A stretch of 38,398 nucleotides of DNA from Streptacidiphilus neutrinimicus. Lineage in GTDB: Bacteria; Actinomycetota; Actinomycetes; Streptomycetales; Streptomycetaceae. The notes under the pieces are model-generated. The model saw nothing but the letters and a program-made list of their open reading frames with translations. It ran no database searches and was not told where the DNA came from. Positions 1 through 8,600 of the stretch are shown here, piece after piece; position 1 is the first letter of the stretch; every line of letters begins with the position of its first letter. A program made the position numbers and the translations under genes. The stretch is from positions 1 through 38,398 of the forward strand of contig NZ_BBPO01000021.1 in the NCBI RefSeq assembly GCF_000787815.1. Direction: 5' to 3'.

Positions 1-2
1 GC

Positions 3-1211
3 GGCGGACTGCGTGTCGCGGGCTCTGCTGCCGAGCTCGGCGAAGCAGCCGCCGGCGACCCCGGCGCAGCCGGGCTGGCCGGCAGGGCGGCGGGCGGCAT
101 GGGGGCCGCGGCGGTGCCCTCCGGTGCCACGGGGGACTTCGTGCTGGCCGCGCCCGTGCTCGCCACCGAGGTGGAGGAGCCGGAGGAGGCTGCTGCCGGG
201 GCCGCGCCGGATCCGTGGAGCGGCGTGCCCACCGGGGATGTCCGCGTCTGCGTCGGCTGCGGCGCCCAGCGGATCGACAGCGACGGGTACTGCGAGGCCT
301 GCGGCCTCGCGCAGCCGCGGCCGAGGGACCATCAGGAGCGGTCGCTGAACGGCGTCTGCGGGGTGAGCGACCGCGGGCACCGGCACCACCGGAACGAGGA
401 CGCCTTCGCCGTCGCCGCCACCTCCCGCCCGCACGGGGCCTCCGCCGTCGTCGCCGTCGTGTGCGACGGCGTCTCCTCGGCGACCCGGCCGGACGACGCG
501 TCGCAGGCCGCCGCCGACAGCGCCAGCGAGGCGCTGCTGGAGGCGCTGGAGTCCGGCATCGAGCCGGAGACCGCGATGACCGAAGCGATCATGACCGCGG
601 CCAACCGCGTGGACGAGCTCGCCGACGAGTACGAGCGCGAGCCCAGCCGCAACGCGCCCGCCTGCACCATCGTCAGCGCGGTGCTGACGGAGGGCCGGGT
701 CACCGTCGGCTGGGTCGGCGACAGCCGGGCCTACTGGTTCCCCGACGACCGCTCCGGCTCGCGCCGGCTGACCGTCGACGACTCCTGGGCCACCCGGATG
801 GTCGAGGCGGGCCTGATGTCGGAGACCGAGGCCTTCGCCGACCCGCGGGCGCACGCCATCACCGGCTGGCTCGGCGCGGACGCGATCGAGGTCGAGCCGC
901 ACACCCTCACCTTCGCCCCGGACGCGCCGGGCACCGTGCTGATCTGTACCGACGGCCTGTGGAACTACGCCGAGGCCGCCGCCGACCTCGCGGCCGTCGT
1001 CCCGGCGGACGCCCGCACCAAGCCGCTCGCGGCGGCGCAGGCGCTCGCGCGTTACGCCTGCGACCGCGGCGGCCACGACAACGTCACCGTCGCCCTGCTG
1101 CCCGTCGACCGCGTCGAACCGCACGAGCCCACCATGCCGAACCACCCGCCCACTCTCGTCGGCGACAGCCTCGACTCACCCACTATTCAGCTACGCGAGG
1201 GGGAGAGCTGA
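3..1211 (+). CDS. PP2C-family Ser/Thr protein phosphatase with N-terminal zinc ribbon (5' partial)
   Basis: Metal-dependent phosphatase that removes phosphate from Ser/Thr of proteins in the cytoplasm. The PP2C core is visible in order: SDRGHRHHRNEDAF (metal-binding Asp region), VVCDGVSS, WVGDSRAYWF, ICTDGLWNY and GGHDNVTVALLPV near the C-terminus. In front of it is a short zinc ribbon with Cys pairs (CVGC and CEAC), then a low-complexity Ala/Gly-rich stretch. The frame is open to the left edge with no stop, so the true start may lie outside; an internal ATG at 99 is the first ATG in the window. It ends 3 bases before the vWA gene, so the two are almost surely one operon. Established: PP2C enzymes oppose Hanks-type kinases. 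Inference: a kinase gene of the same module lies to the left. Confidence 0.9.
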   Translation, partial: GGLRVAGSAAELGEAAAGDPGAAGLAGRAAGGMGAAAVPSGATGDFVLAAPVLATEVEEPEEAAAGAAPDPWSGVPTGDVRVCVGCGAQRIDSDGYCEACGLAQPRPRDHQERSLNGVCGVSDRGHRHHRNEDAFAVAATSRPHGASAVVAVVCDGVSSATRPDDASQAAADSASEALLEALESGIEPETAMTEAIMTAANRVDELADEYEREPSRNAPACTIVSAVLTEGRVTVGWVGDSRAYWFPDDRSGSRRLTVDDSWATRMVEAGLMSETEAFADPRAHAITGWLGADAIEVEPHTLTFAPDAPGTVLICTDGLWNYAEAAADLAAVVPADARTKPLAAAQALARYACDRGGHDNVTVALLPVDRVEPHEPTMPNHPPTLVGDSLDSPTIQLREGES

Positions 1212-1214
1212 CCC

Positions 1215-2558
1215 ATGGCCAAGCTCACCAAGTCCAACTTCCCGCAGTTCTCCGTCGACATCTTCCAGAACGCGTACCTCGCCCAGGGGGCCGACGAGGT
1301 CAACGCGATCGTCACGGTCACCGCGACCGGCGGCGGCACCAGCGCGGCGCTCCCGTCCGCGGGATACGGCAGCGCGCTGGACGGACCGGACGCGGCCGTG
1401 GTCATCGCCGTCGACTGCTCGGGCTCGATGGACTACCCGCCCACCAAGATCCGCAACGCGCGTGAGGCCACGGCCGTCGCGATCGACTCGGTGCGCGACG
1501 GGGTCGCCTTCGCGGTGGTCGCGGGCACGCACGAGGCCAAGGAGGTCTACCCGGGCGCGGGGCAGCTCGCGATCTCCTCCCCGGGCACCCGCGAGGAGGC
1601 CAAGCAGTCGCTGCGGCGGCTCACCCCGGGCGGCGGGACCGCCATCGGCACCTGGCTGACCAAGGCCGACCAGATCTTCTCCACCCGCCCCGACATCTCC
1701 ATCCGCCACGCGATCCTGCTGACCGACGGTCGCAACGAGCACGAGCGCCCGGACCAGCTCCAGCACACCCTCGACCGGGTCCAGGGCCGCTTCACCGCGG
1801 ACTGCCGCGGCGTCGGGACCGACTGGGAGGTCGCCGAGCTGCGCCGGATCTCCTCCGCCCTGCTCGGCAGCGTCGACATCGTCGCCGACCCCTCCGGCCT
1901 CGCCGAGGACTTCCGGGCGATGATGGAGAAGGCCATGGGCAAGGCCGTCGCCGACGTCGCCCTGCGCGTGTGGACGCCGGCCAACGCGACGGTGAAGTTC
2001 GTCAAGCAGGTGGCCCCGGTCGTCGAGGACCTGAGCGGCCGTCGCGTCGACGCGGGCCCGCGCGCCGGCGACTACCCGACCGGCTCCTGGGGCGATGAGA
2101 GCCGCGACTACCACGTCTGCATCGAGGTGCCGCCGGCGGGCGTCGGCGACGAGATGCTGGCCGGGCGGATCAGCCTGGTCGTGCCGCAGCCGGACGGGAC
2201 CTCCGAGGTGCTCTCGCAGGGTCTGGTCAAGGCCGTGTGGACGGACGACCTCAACGCCTCCACCAAGATCAACCCGCAGGTCGCGCACTACACCGGCCAG
2301 GCGGAGCTCGCCGGCGCCATCCAGGAGGGCCTCGACGCCCACCGCCGTGGCGACCTCGACACCGCGACGGCCAAGCTGGGCAAGGCAGTTCAGCTCGCCG
2401 CCGAGTCGGGCAACGAGGACACCTTCAAACTGCTGTCGAAGGTGGTCGACGTGGTCGACGCGAAGGAAGGTACCGTTCGCTTCCGTAAGAACGTGAGCGA
2501 GGAGGACTCGATGACGCTCGAAACCCGCTCCACGAAGACCGTCAGGGTGAAGAAGTAG
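1215..2558 (+). CDS. von Willebrand factor A (vWA) domain protein
   Basis: A 447-residue cytoplasmic protein with a metal-ion-dependent adhesion site: the DxSxS motif is seen in VIAVDCSGSMDYPP (about residues 59-72), the Thr in GGGTAIGTWL and the Asp in ILLTDGRN. No signal peptide or membrane segment is visible, so it probably binds protein partners inside the cell. The C-terminal 240 residues form an additional beta-rich and helical part that I cannot name. The ATG follows a GAGGGGGAGAG ribosome site. It is sandwiched between the PP2C phosphatase and the FHA protein with short spacing, which suggests a scaffold in a phospho-signalling complex (inference). Confidence 0.9.
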   Translation: MAKLTKSNFPQFSVDIFQNAYLAQGADEVNAIVTVTATGGGTSAALPSAGYGSALDGPDAAVVIAVDCSGSMDYPPTKIRNAREATAVAIDSVRDGVAFAVVAGTHEAKEVYPGAGQLAISSPGTREEAKQSLRRLTPGGGTAIGTWLTKADQIFSTRPDISIRHAILLTDGRNEHERPDQLQHTLDRVQGRFTADCRGVGTDWEVAELRRISSALLGSVDIVADPSGLAEDFRAMMEKAMGKAVADVALRVWTPANATVKFVKQVAPVVEDLSGRRVDAGPRAGDYPTGSWGDESRDYHVCIEVPPAGVGDEMLAGRISLVVPQPDGTSEVLSQGLVKAVWTDDLNASTKINPQVAHYTGQAELAGAIQEGLDAHRRGDLDTATAKLGKAVQLAAESGNEDTFKLLSKVVDVVDAKEGTVRFRKNVSEEDSMTLETRSTKTVRVKK

Positions 2559-2612
2559 CGGGGGTCCCCCGCTTCCGACCGCCGCCTAGCTTGCCCGAGG
2601 GGGGCTTGCACG

Positions 2613-3683
2613 ATGCCGATCTGCCCGAACGGCCACACCTCGCAGACCACGGACTACTGCGACTACTGCGGGACACCCATGACCGGGCAGCCGGCCGCCC
2701 CGCAGCCGCAGCAGCCGGGCGCGGGCCAGCCGTGGCAGCAGCCCGCGCCGTCCGCGCCCGCACCCGCGACGCCGACGGCCGGTCTGCCGGTCTGCCCGAT
2801 CTGCACCACCCCGCGAACGGGTCGCTACTGCGAGGAGTGCGGCTACGACTGGGATCTGGCGCCCCAGGGGGCGGCGGCGCCGGGCCCGGCTCCGGTCCCG
2901 AGCCAGTCGTCCCCGATGGGACAGCCACCGATGGGCCAGCCGTACCAGCAGCAGCCCATGCAGCAGCCCTTCCAGCAACCGTTCCAGCAACCGTTCCAGC
3001 AGCCGCCCGCGCCGCAGCCGGTGCAGCAGCAGCCGGTGCAGCAGCAGCCGGTCCCGTCGGGCCTGGCCGAGCCCGTCTCCGGGCCGGTCACGGGCGGCGG
3101 CGGGTACGGCGCGTACATCACCGGGGACACCAACGGCGGCAACACCGAGTACGTCCTGGCGCCGCCGAGCTCCGCGGGGCCGGACGGCGGCTCGCCCGGC
3201 CTTGACCCCTTCGGTCCGCCGTCGGGTTCCGTGGGGCAGGCGCCGCAGCAGGGCGGCGGCGCGCCAGGCTACACGGGCACCTGGATCGCCGTGGTCAGCG
3301 CCGACCGTGACTACTTCCAGGACATGATGGCCCGCAGCGGTCCCGACGCCGCCGGGCTCTACTTCCCGCCCTACTCGCCGGAGCGGCGGGTCCCGATGAC
3401 CGGTCAGGGCCAGCTCCGCATCGGCCGCCGCAGCCACCAGCGCGGCACCGTCCCGGAGATCGACCTGTCGATCGCCCCGGAGGACCCGGGGGCCTCGCAC
3501 AACCACGCGCTGCTCCAGGAGCAGCCGGGCGGCGGCTGGGTCGTCATCGACCAGGACTCCACCAACGGCACCTCGCTGAACGGCAGCCCCGACCCGCTGC
3601 CGGCGTTCACCCCGGTCGAGCTGAAGAACGGCGACCGGATCCACGTCGGCGCCTGGACCACCATCACGGTCCACTGCGCCTGA
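2613..3683 (+). CDS. Double zinc-ribbon protein with Pro/Gln linker and C-terminal FHA domain
   Basis: A 356-residue adaptor. Residues 1-25 and about 55-75 are two zinc ribbons (CPNGH...CDYC and CPIC...CEEC). A long Pro/Gln-rich linker follows, with FQQP and VQQQP repeats at about residues 105-150. The last 100 residues are a forkhead-associated fold: RIGRRSHQRG (phosphothreonine-contacting Arg), then GASHNHALLQE and DSTNGTSLNG. FHA domains bind phosphothreonine, so this protein probably docks to a kinase substrate or to an autophosphorylated kinase. ATG 2613 is preceded by GAGGGGGGC at good spacing. It is the last gene of the PP2C-vWA-FHA run. Confidence 0.92.
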   Translation: MPICPNGHTSQTTDYCDYCGTPMTGQPAAPQPQQPGAGQPWQQPAPSAPAPATPTAGLPVCPICTTPRTGRYCEECGYDWDLAPQGAAAPGPAPVPSQSSPMGQPPMGQPYQQQPMQQPFQQPFQQPFQQPPAPQPVQQQPVQQQPVPSGLAEPVSGPVTGGGGYGAYITGDTNGGNTEYVLAPPSSAGPDGGSPGLDPFGPPSGSVGQAPQQGGGAPGYTGTWIAVVSADRDYFQDMMARSGPDAAGLYFPPYSPERRVPMTGQGQLRIGRRSHQRGTVPEIDLSIAPEDPGASHNHALLQEQPGGGWVVIDQDSTNGTSLNGSPDPLPAFTPVELKNGDRIHVGAWTTITVHCA

Positions 3684-3798
3684 AACGGGGCCGACCGGCA
3701 CGGCCTGCGCAGGCGCTGCGGCGCGGCGCGGGCCGTCGACGGGATCCCGTCCCGCTGCGGCTTCTCCGACGGGACGGCGGGTGACTTCCGCGGTCTGA
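3684..3798. other. Intergenic region with GACGGGA/TCCCGTC inverted repeats
   Basis: About 115 bases between the FHA gene and the globin gene. It holds interleaved inverted repeats around 3735-3780 (CCGTCCC pairing with GGGACGG, and a GGGATCCC palindrome), which could end the signalling operon. No gene is seen. Confidence 0.35.
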
Positions 3799-3804
3799 GA
3801 GGAT
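3799..3804 (+). promoter_or_regulatory. Possible -10 element of the globin gene
   Basis: GAGGAT lies six bases before the GTG start of the globin gene, so the transcript may have almost no leader. The 13-base string GAGGATGGACGCG that starts here recurs at 27239 upstream of egtA. No good -35 is visible, so this is a weak call. Confidence 0.3.
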
Positions 3805-3810
3805 GGACGC

Positions 3811-4212
3811 GTGGACCAGATCAAGCGAGGAACCCTGCAGAACCAGACCTTCTACGAGCGGGTCGGCGGCGAGCCGACCTTCCGTCGCCTGGTCCACCGG
3901 TTCTACGAGGGCGTGTCCGCGGACCCCTTCCTCCGCCCGATGTACCCCGAGGAGGACCTCGGCCCGGCGGAGGAGCGCCTCACCCTCTTCTTCATGCAGT
4001 ACTGGGGCGGCCCGCGCACCTACAGCGAGGGCCGCGGCCACCCGCGCCTGCGCATGCGCCACGCCCCCTTCAAGGTCGACCGCGCGGCGCACGACGCCTG
4101 GCTGCGGCACATGCGGGACGCGGTGGACGCACTGGAGCTCGACGCGGAGGACGAGCAGGAGCTCTGGGGCTACCTCGTCTACGCGGCGCAAAGCATGATC
4201 AATTCGGATTGA
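3811..4212 (+). CDS. Group 2 truncated haemoglobin (trHbO type)
   Basis: A 133-residue haem protein of the 2-on-2 globin fold. Visible are FYERVGGEPTFRRLVHRFY (helix A/B with the B10 Tyr region), FMQYWGGP typical of the group-2 class, HPRLRMRHAPF (F8 proximal His region) and HDAWLRHM with the conserved G8 Trp. Group-2 globins bind O2, NO and peroxide and are used for redox or NO protection. The start is GTG 3811. The last 14 bases overlap the 3' end of the convergent ribD-like gene, so the two mRNAs are complementary at their ends. Confidence 0.92.
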   Translation: MDQIKRGTLQNQTFYERVGGEPTFRRLVHRFYEGVSADPFLRPMYPEEDLGPAEERLTLFFMQYWGGPRTYSEGRGHPRLRMRHAPFKVDRAAHDAWLRHMRDAVDALELDAEDEQELWGYLVYAAQSMINSD

Positions 4213-5365
4213 CCAGGTGCGCGTTCACGGCCCGGGCCTCCTCCGCCAGGGAGGGGGTCTCCAGGACCGTCGCGCCTGCGGCTTCCAGCAGTTCGACGCC
4301 CTGGCAGTCGGCCACGAAGAGCGCCGGCTCGCGCCAGGCCAGGACCACGCGGCCGATGCCCGCCGTGCGGATGAGTTCCGCGCAGGGGGAGGGGCGGGAG
4401 GCGCGGACCGAGCAGGGCTCCAACGTGGAGTAGATCGTCGCCGTGCGGAGGCGGGGGTCGCTCGGGTCGATCTTGCCCAGCGCGGACTCCTCCGCGTGCG
4501 CCTTGTCGTCGCCGCCCTCGCGTGAGAAGCCGCGTGCGATCTCCGTGCCGTCCGCGGCGACGACGACCGCGCCGACGGAGTACGCCGTCTCCGACGGCGG
4601 ACACTGACGCGAGAGGTCGATCGCGACCCGCATCCAGTCGAGGTCCGCCTGCGTGACCAGCGACGCGTCCTCGCGCCGCGCGGCGTACCGCAGCACCACG
4701 ACGTCCCCGAGGGTCTGCGCGCCCAGCAGCGTCATGCGGTGCGTCGCGTCCTGCGGGAACGCCCGTGCCGCCGGTGGGGCGAACCGCGGAGCGGATGCTT
4801 CGCCGACGAAGAACGGCGCGACGGCCAGCTGGATCTCGTCGACCAGACCCGCCGTCAGGAAGAGGGACTGGATCGCGCCCCCGCCCTCGACCATGAGCCG
4901 GCGCACGCCCCGCGCGGCCAGCTCGTCCAGCACGCGCGCCGCGTCCAGCCCGGCGCCCGTGCCGACGACCTCGGCCAACCCGCCCAGGGACGCCCGCAGC
5001 CCGGGGACCGCCGCGTCCGGCGCGAGGACGAGCTTCGCCCCGCCGCTGTGCCACAGGCGCAGCTCGGGAGCGAGGCCTCCATGGCCCGCGAGGGCCACCT
5101 TCAGCGGATGCTCGGTCAGGCCGCGTGCCAGGCGCGCCTCGCGACGCGCGGCGTCGCGGACCTCCAGGCGCGGGTCGTCGGCGCGCAGCGTGCCGGCGCC
5201 GACGAGGACGGCGTCGCTCTGCGCGCGCAGCGCGTCGACCCGGTCGAAGTCCTCGGCGGTGGAGAGCATCAGCCGCGCCTCGGTGGCGTCGTCGATGTGC
5301 CCGTCGACGGACATGGCCGCGCTGATCAGCACGAACGGGCGGGCGGGCGGGGGTTCGGGGCTCAT
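4199..5365 (-). CDS. Bifunctional RibD-like protein with reversed order: reductase then deaminase
   Basis: A 388-residue protein. Residues 1 to about 215 are a RibD-C/dihydrofolate-reductase-like domain (LISAAMSVDGHIDD, VLVGAGTLRADDPRLE, VEGGGAIQSLFL). About residues 225-388 are a cytidine-deaminase-like zinc domain with HAEES and the PC...PC pair in TLEPCSVRASRPSPC. In riboflavin synthesis RibD deaminates then reduces the pyrimidine from GTP, and in normal RibD the deaminase is N-terminal; here the order is swapped. All zinc ligands and the catalytic Glu look intact. ATG 5365 is chosen for the GGAG ribosome site six bases upstream; the frame extends to 5416. No other rib gene is adjacent, so the substrate could instead be another pyrimidine. 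Confidence 0.85.
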   Translation of the reverse strand: MSPEPPPARPFVLISAAMSVDGHIDDATEARLMLSTAEDFDRVDALRAQSDAVLVGAGTLRADDPRLEVRDAARREARLARGLTEHPLKVALAGHGGLAPELRLWHSGGAKLVLAPDAAVPGLRASLGGLAEVVGTGAGLDAARVLDELAARGVRRLMVEGGGAIQSLFLTAGLVDEIQLAVAPFFVGEASAPRFAPPAARAFPQDATHRMTLLGAQTLGDVVVLRYAARREDASLVTQADLDWMRVAIDLSRQCPPSETAYSVGAVVVAADGTEIARGFSREGGDDKAHAEESALGKIDPSDPRLRTATIYSTLEPCSVRASRPSPCAELIRTAGIGRVVLAWREPALFVADCQGVELLEAAGATVLETPSLAEEARAVNAHLVNPN

Positions 5366-5662
5366 GGACGACTCCAACGATTGTTCCCTTCCCGATATGC
5401 CCTCGTGTCTTGGCACAGCACGGAACGTAGTGACACACTTACTTCACGTCATCTTCACGCAATCAGGGGACCACGCTTCGCATCCGTGCGAGAACTTTCC
5501 GCATTCGGCCGATCGTGGGTAGTTGTGTTAGACGACTTTCACACCGGGGGACACAACACGGCATCCACCACCAGGAAACTTCGGCCACCCGTGGCCGAAG
5601 TTTTCTGACTGGGCGTCAGATGGAGCCGCCGTCGGGGGAACCAAGAACGGGGGAAACGTCTC
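5366..5662. other. Divergent intergenic region between ribD-like gene and RND operon
   Basis: 297 bases, less GC-rich than the genes, holding the promoters of both divergent units. Visible: TTCACG repeated at 5444-5462, a GTTGTGT (5522-5528) / ACACAAC (5551-5557) inverted pair, and the hairpin listed separately at 5576. A weak -10 candidate for the RND operon is TTAGAC near 5528. No convincing gene. Confidence 0.4.
5576..5603 (+). promoter_or_regulatory. Perfect hairpin with T-run in the leader of the RND operon (attenuator or operator)
   Basis: Left arm AAACTTCGGCCAC (5576-5588) and right arm GTGGCCGAAGTTT (5591-5603) match perfectly, and the right arm runs into TTTTC. It stands 60 bases before the first RND start and after the likely promoter region. 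No gene ends here, because both neighbours start divergently, so a simple end-of-gene terminator is unlikely. A transcription attenuator or a palindromic repressor site fits better. Confidence 0.55.
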
Positions 5663-8600
5663 GTGCGTTGGCTGATCTCTTCCTGCCTGCGACTCGCCGC
5701 CGCCGTCGTCGTCGCCGCCCTCGTGCTGATGGGGCTCGGCATCGGATCCCTGCGCCACGCCGCCGTGGACACGCTGCCCGAGTTCCTGCCGACCCAGGTG
5801 GAGGTCCAGACCGAGGCGGTCGGGCTCTCCACCAACGAGGTGGAGCAGCTGATCACCGTGCCGATGGAGGACGAGCTCAACGGCGTCGCCTTCCTGGACC
5901 ACATGCGCTCCCGTTCGATTCCGGGCCTCTCCGACATCCAGCTGACCTTCCAGCCCGGCACCGACCTCTACCAGGCCCGCCAGCTCGTCCAGGAGCGCGT
6001 CACCCAGGGCCCGGCCGTGGTGAACGTCGGCACCCCGCCCGTCATGGTGCAGCCGCTGTCCGCCGAGACCCGCGCGCTGATGGTCGGCATCTCCTCGACG
6101 AAGATCAGCCCTATCGACCTGTCGACCCTCGCCCGCTGGCGGATCCGTCCGCGGCTGCTGGCCGTGCCGGGCGTCGCCAACGTCACCATCTGGGGGCAGC
6201 GCGACCAGCAGCTCCAGGTCCTGGTCGACCCGGCCAAGATGCACGCCAAGGGCGTGACGCTCACACAGGTGATCAACACCGCCGGTGACGCGATGTGGAC
6301 CTCTCCGCTCTCCTTCGTCGAGGCCTCCTCCCCCGGCGCGGACGGCTTCATCGACACGCCCAACCAGCGCCTCTCCGTCCAGCACCTGCTGCCCATCTCC
6401 ACCCCTCAGGACCTGGCCAAGGTCCCGGTCGAGGTCGACACCGGCGTCAGCAAGCTGAAGCTCGGCGATGTGGCGACGGTCGTCGAGGACCACCCGCTGC
6501 TGCGCGGCGACGCGGTGTTGACCTCGCAGTCCGCCGACGGCACCGGCTTCCTGCTGGTCGTCGAGAAGTTCCCCGGCGCCGACGCCCTCACGGTGGACCG
6601 CGGGGTGCGGCAGGCCATGGCGGAGCTCGCGCCCGGACTGTCCGGCGTCAAGGTCGACACCAGCGTCTACGGGCCCGCGAACTACGTCGACTCGATGCTG
6701 CGCAACCTCGGCTGGGCCGCCCTGGCCGGTCTGGTGCTGCTGGTCGCCTGGTTCGGGCTGGCGTGGCGCTCGTGGCGGGTGGCGCTGGTCGGGCTGGTCG
6801 CGGTCACGCTGCCGCTGATCGCCGCCGCCTGGGTGCTGCAGCTGCGCGGCGCGACCTTCACCTGGTTCACCCTGGCGGGGCTCGCCGCCGCCCTCGCCGT
6901 CGTCGTGGACGACGCCGTCTCCGCGATCGCAGCGGTGCAGCGCGGCCTCGACCTGCCGCGCGGCCGGGAAGGCGACGGCACGAACGGTCAGGCGGGCACG
7001 GAGGGCGAGCGGCAGGACAGCCGGGACGGCCGCACCGCCGCGATCACCGACGCGCTGCTGGGCGTGCGCCGCCCGCTCGGCTGGGCGCTGGCCGTGCTGC
7101 TGCTCGCCGCCGTCCCGCTGCTGCTGGTCCCGGGCAGCAACGGCGCGCTGACCCGGCCGGTGCTCTTCAGCTACGTGCTCACCATGGTCGCCGCGACCGC
7201 CGTCGCCCTGACGGTCACCCCGGCGCTCGCGCTCCTGCTGCTGCGCCGCGCGCCCGAGGGACGCGCCGTCCCGCCCGTGGCGCGCTGGGTCGAGGCCGCC
7301 TACGACAGCCTCACCGCGGTGTTCGCCCGGCGTCGCGCCGCGTCCCTCGTGGTGGCCGGCGTGCTGGCGCTCGGCGCGCTGGCGATCATCCCGCAGTTCG
7401 GCGACGGCACACTGATCCCCACCCCGCAGGACCGGAACCTGGTGGTGCAGTGGAGCGCCGCCCCCGGCACCTCGCTGTCCGCCATGCGGCAGACCACCGA
7501 GGCGGCCGGCGCCGAGCTGCGGGCCGTCCCCGGCGTCACGGGGGTGGCCAGCGACATCGGCCAGGCCCTGCTCGGCGACCAGATCGTCAACGTGGACTCG
7601 GCGCAGACCTGGGTCACCGTCTCGGGCGGCGCGAACCTGGCGATGACGAAGTCTGCGATCGCCCAGGTGCTGGACCGCTACCCCGGCCTGCACCACCGGC
7701 TGCTGACGTACGCGCAGACCGCGCTCGCCGAGGCCCCCGCGTCGGACACCGACCCCGGCGACGGGGCACCCCTGACGGTCCGTCTCTACGGCACCGACTG
7801 GGCCACGCTGACGGCCGACGCGAACCGGCTGCGATCCGTGGTCGACGGCGTCGGCGGCGTCAGCGGTGCGACGATCCACCAGCCGACGCAGGAACCCTCG
7901 GTCCTGATCGACACGAACGTGGACCAGGCGGCCCAGTACGGGCTCTCTCCGGGCGACGTGCGCCGCGCGACCGCCGTCCTGATCTCCGGCATCCCCGTCG
8001 GCAGCTACTACCAGCAGCAGCAGATCTTCGACGTCGCCGTGTGGAGCGTCCCGGCGGTCCGCTCGAACCTGGGCGACATCGAGAACCTGATGCTGGACAC
8101 CCCCAGCGGCGGCCAGGTCCCACTCAAGGACGTCGCCACCGTCAGCATCGCGCCCACCCCGGCCGAGATCGACCACGAGCAGGCGTCCCGCTACCTCGAC
8201 ATCACCGCCCGGCTCCACGGCATCGACGCGGACACCGCCGTCTCACACGTGCGGGCGGCCGTGCGCGGCGTCGCCCTCCCGCTCGGCTACCACGCCGAGG
8301 TCTCCAGCGGTCTGGCGCAGCAGCAGAGCGCCGCTCTGGTGATCATCCTCGTGGCCGTCGGCTGCGCGCTGGGCACGCTGCTGCTGTTCCAGGCGGCGCT
8401 GCGGAGCTGGCCGCGCGCCGGGCTGCTGCTCGCCTCGCTCCCGCTGTCGCTGGCCGGCGGCGCGCTGACCGCGTACGCGGCGGGCCGCACGCTCACGGCC
8501 GGAACGCTGATCGGCTTCCTCGGCGTGCTGGCGCTCGCGGTGCGAGGCGGCATCCGGGTGCTGCGGCGGACCCGCGATCTCGAGCTGAGCGGCCGCTCGG

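Noticed and set aside
5486-5608. Possible 40-residue leader peptide before the RND operon, ending in the hairpin
   Set aside because: No ribosome site before GTG 5486 and no run of regulatory codons; the hairpin alone is kept.
5528-8218. Open frame of 896 codons on the minus strand
   Set aside because: Same kind of shadow opposite pump A; composition is not protein-like.
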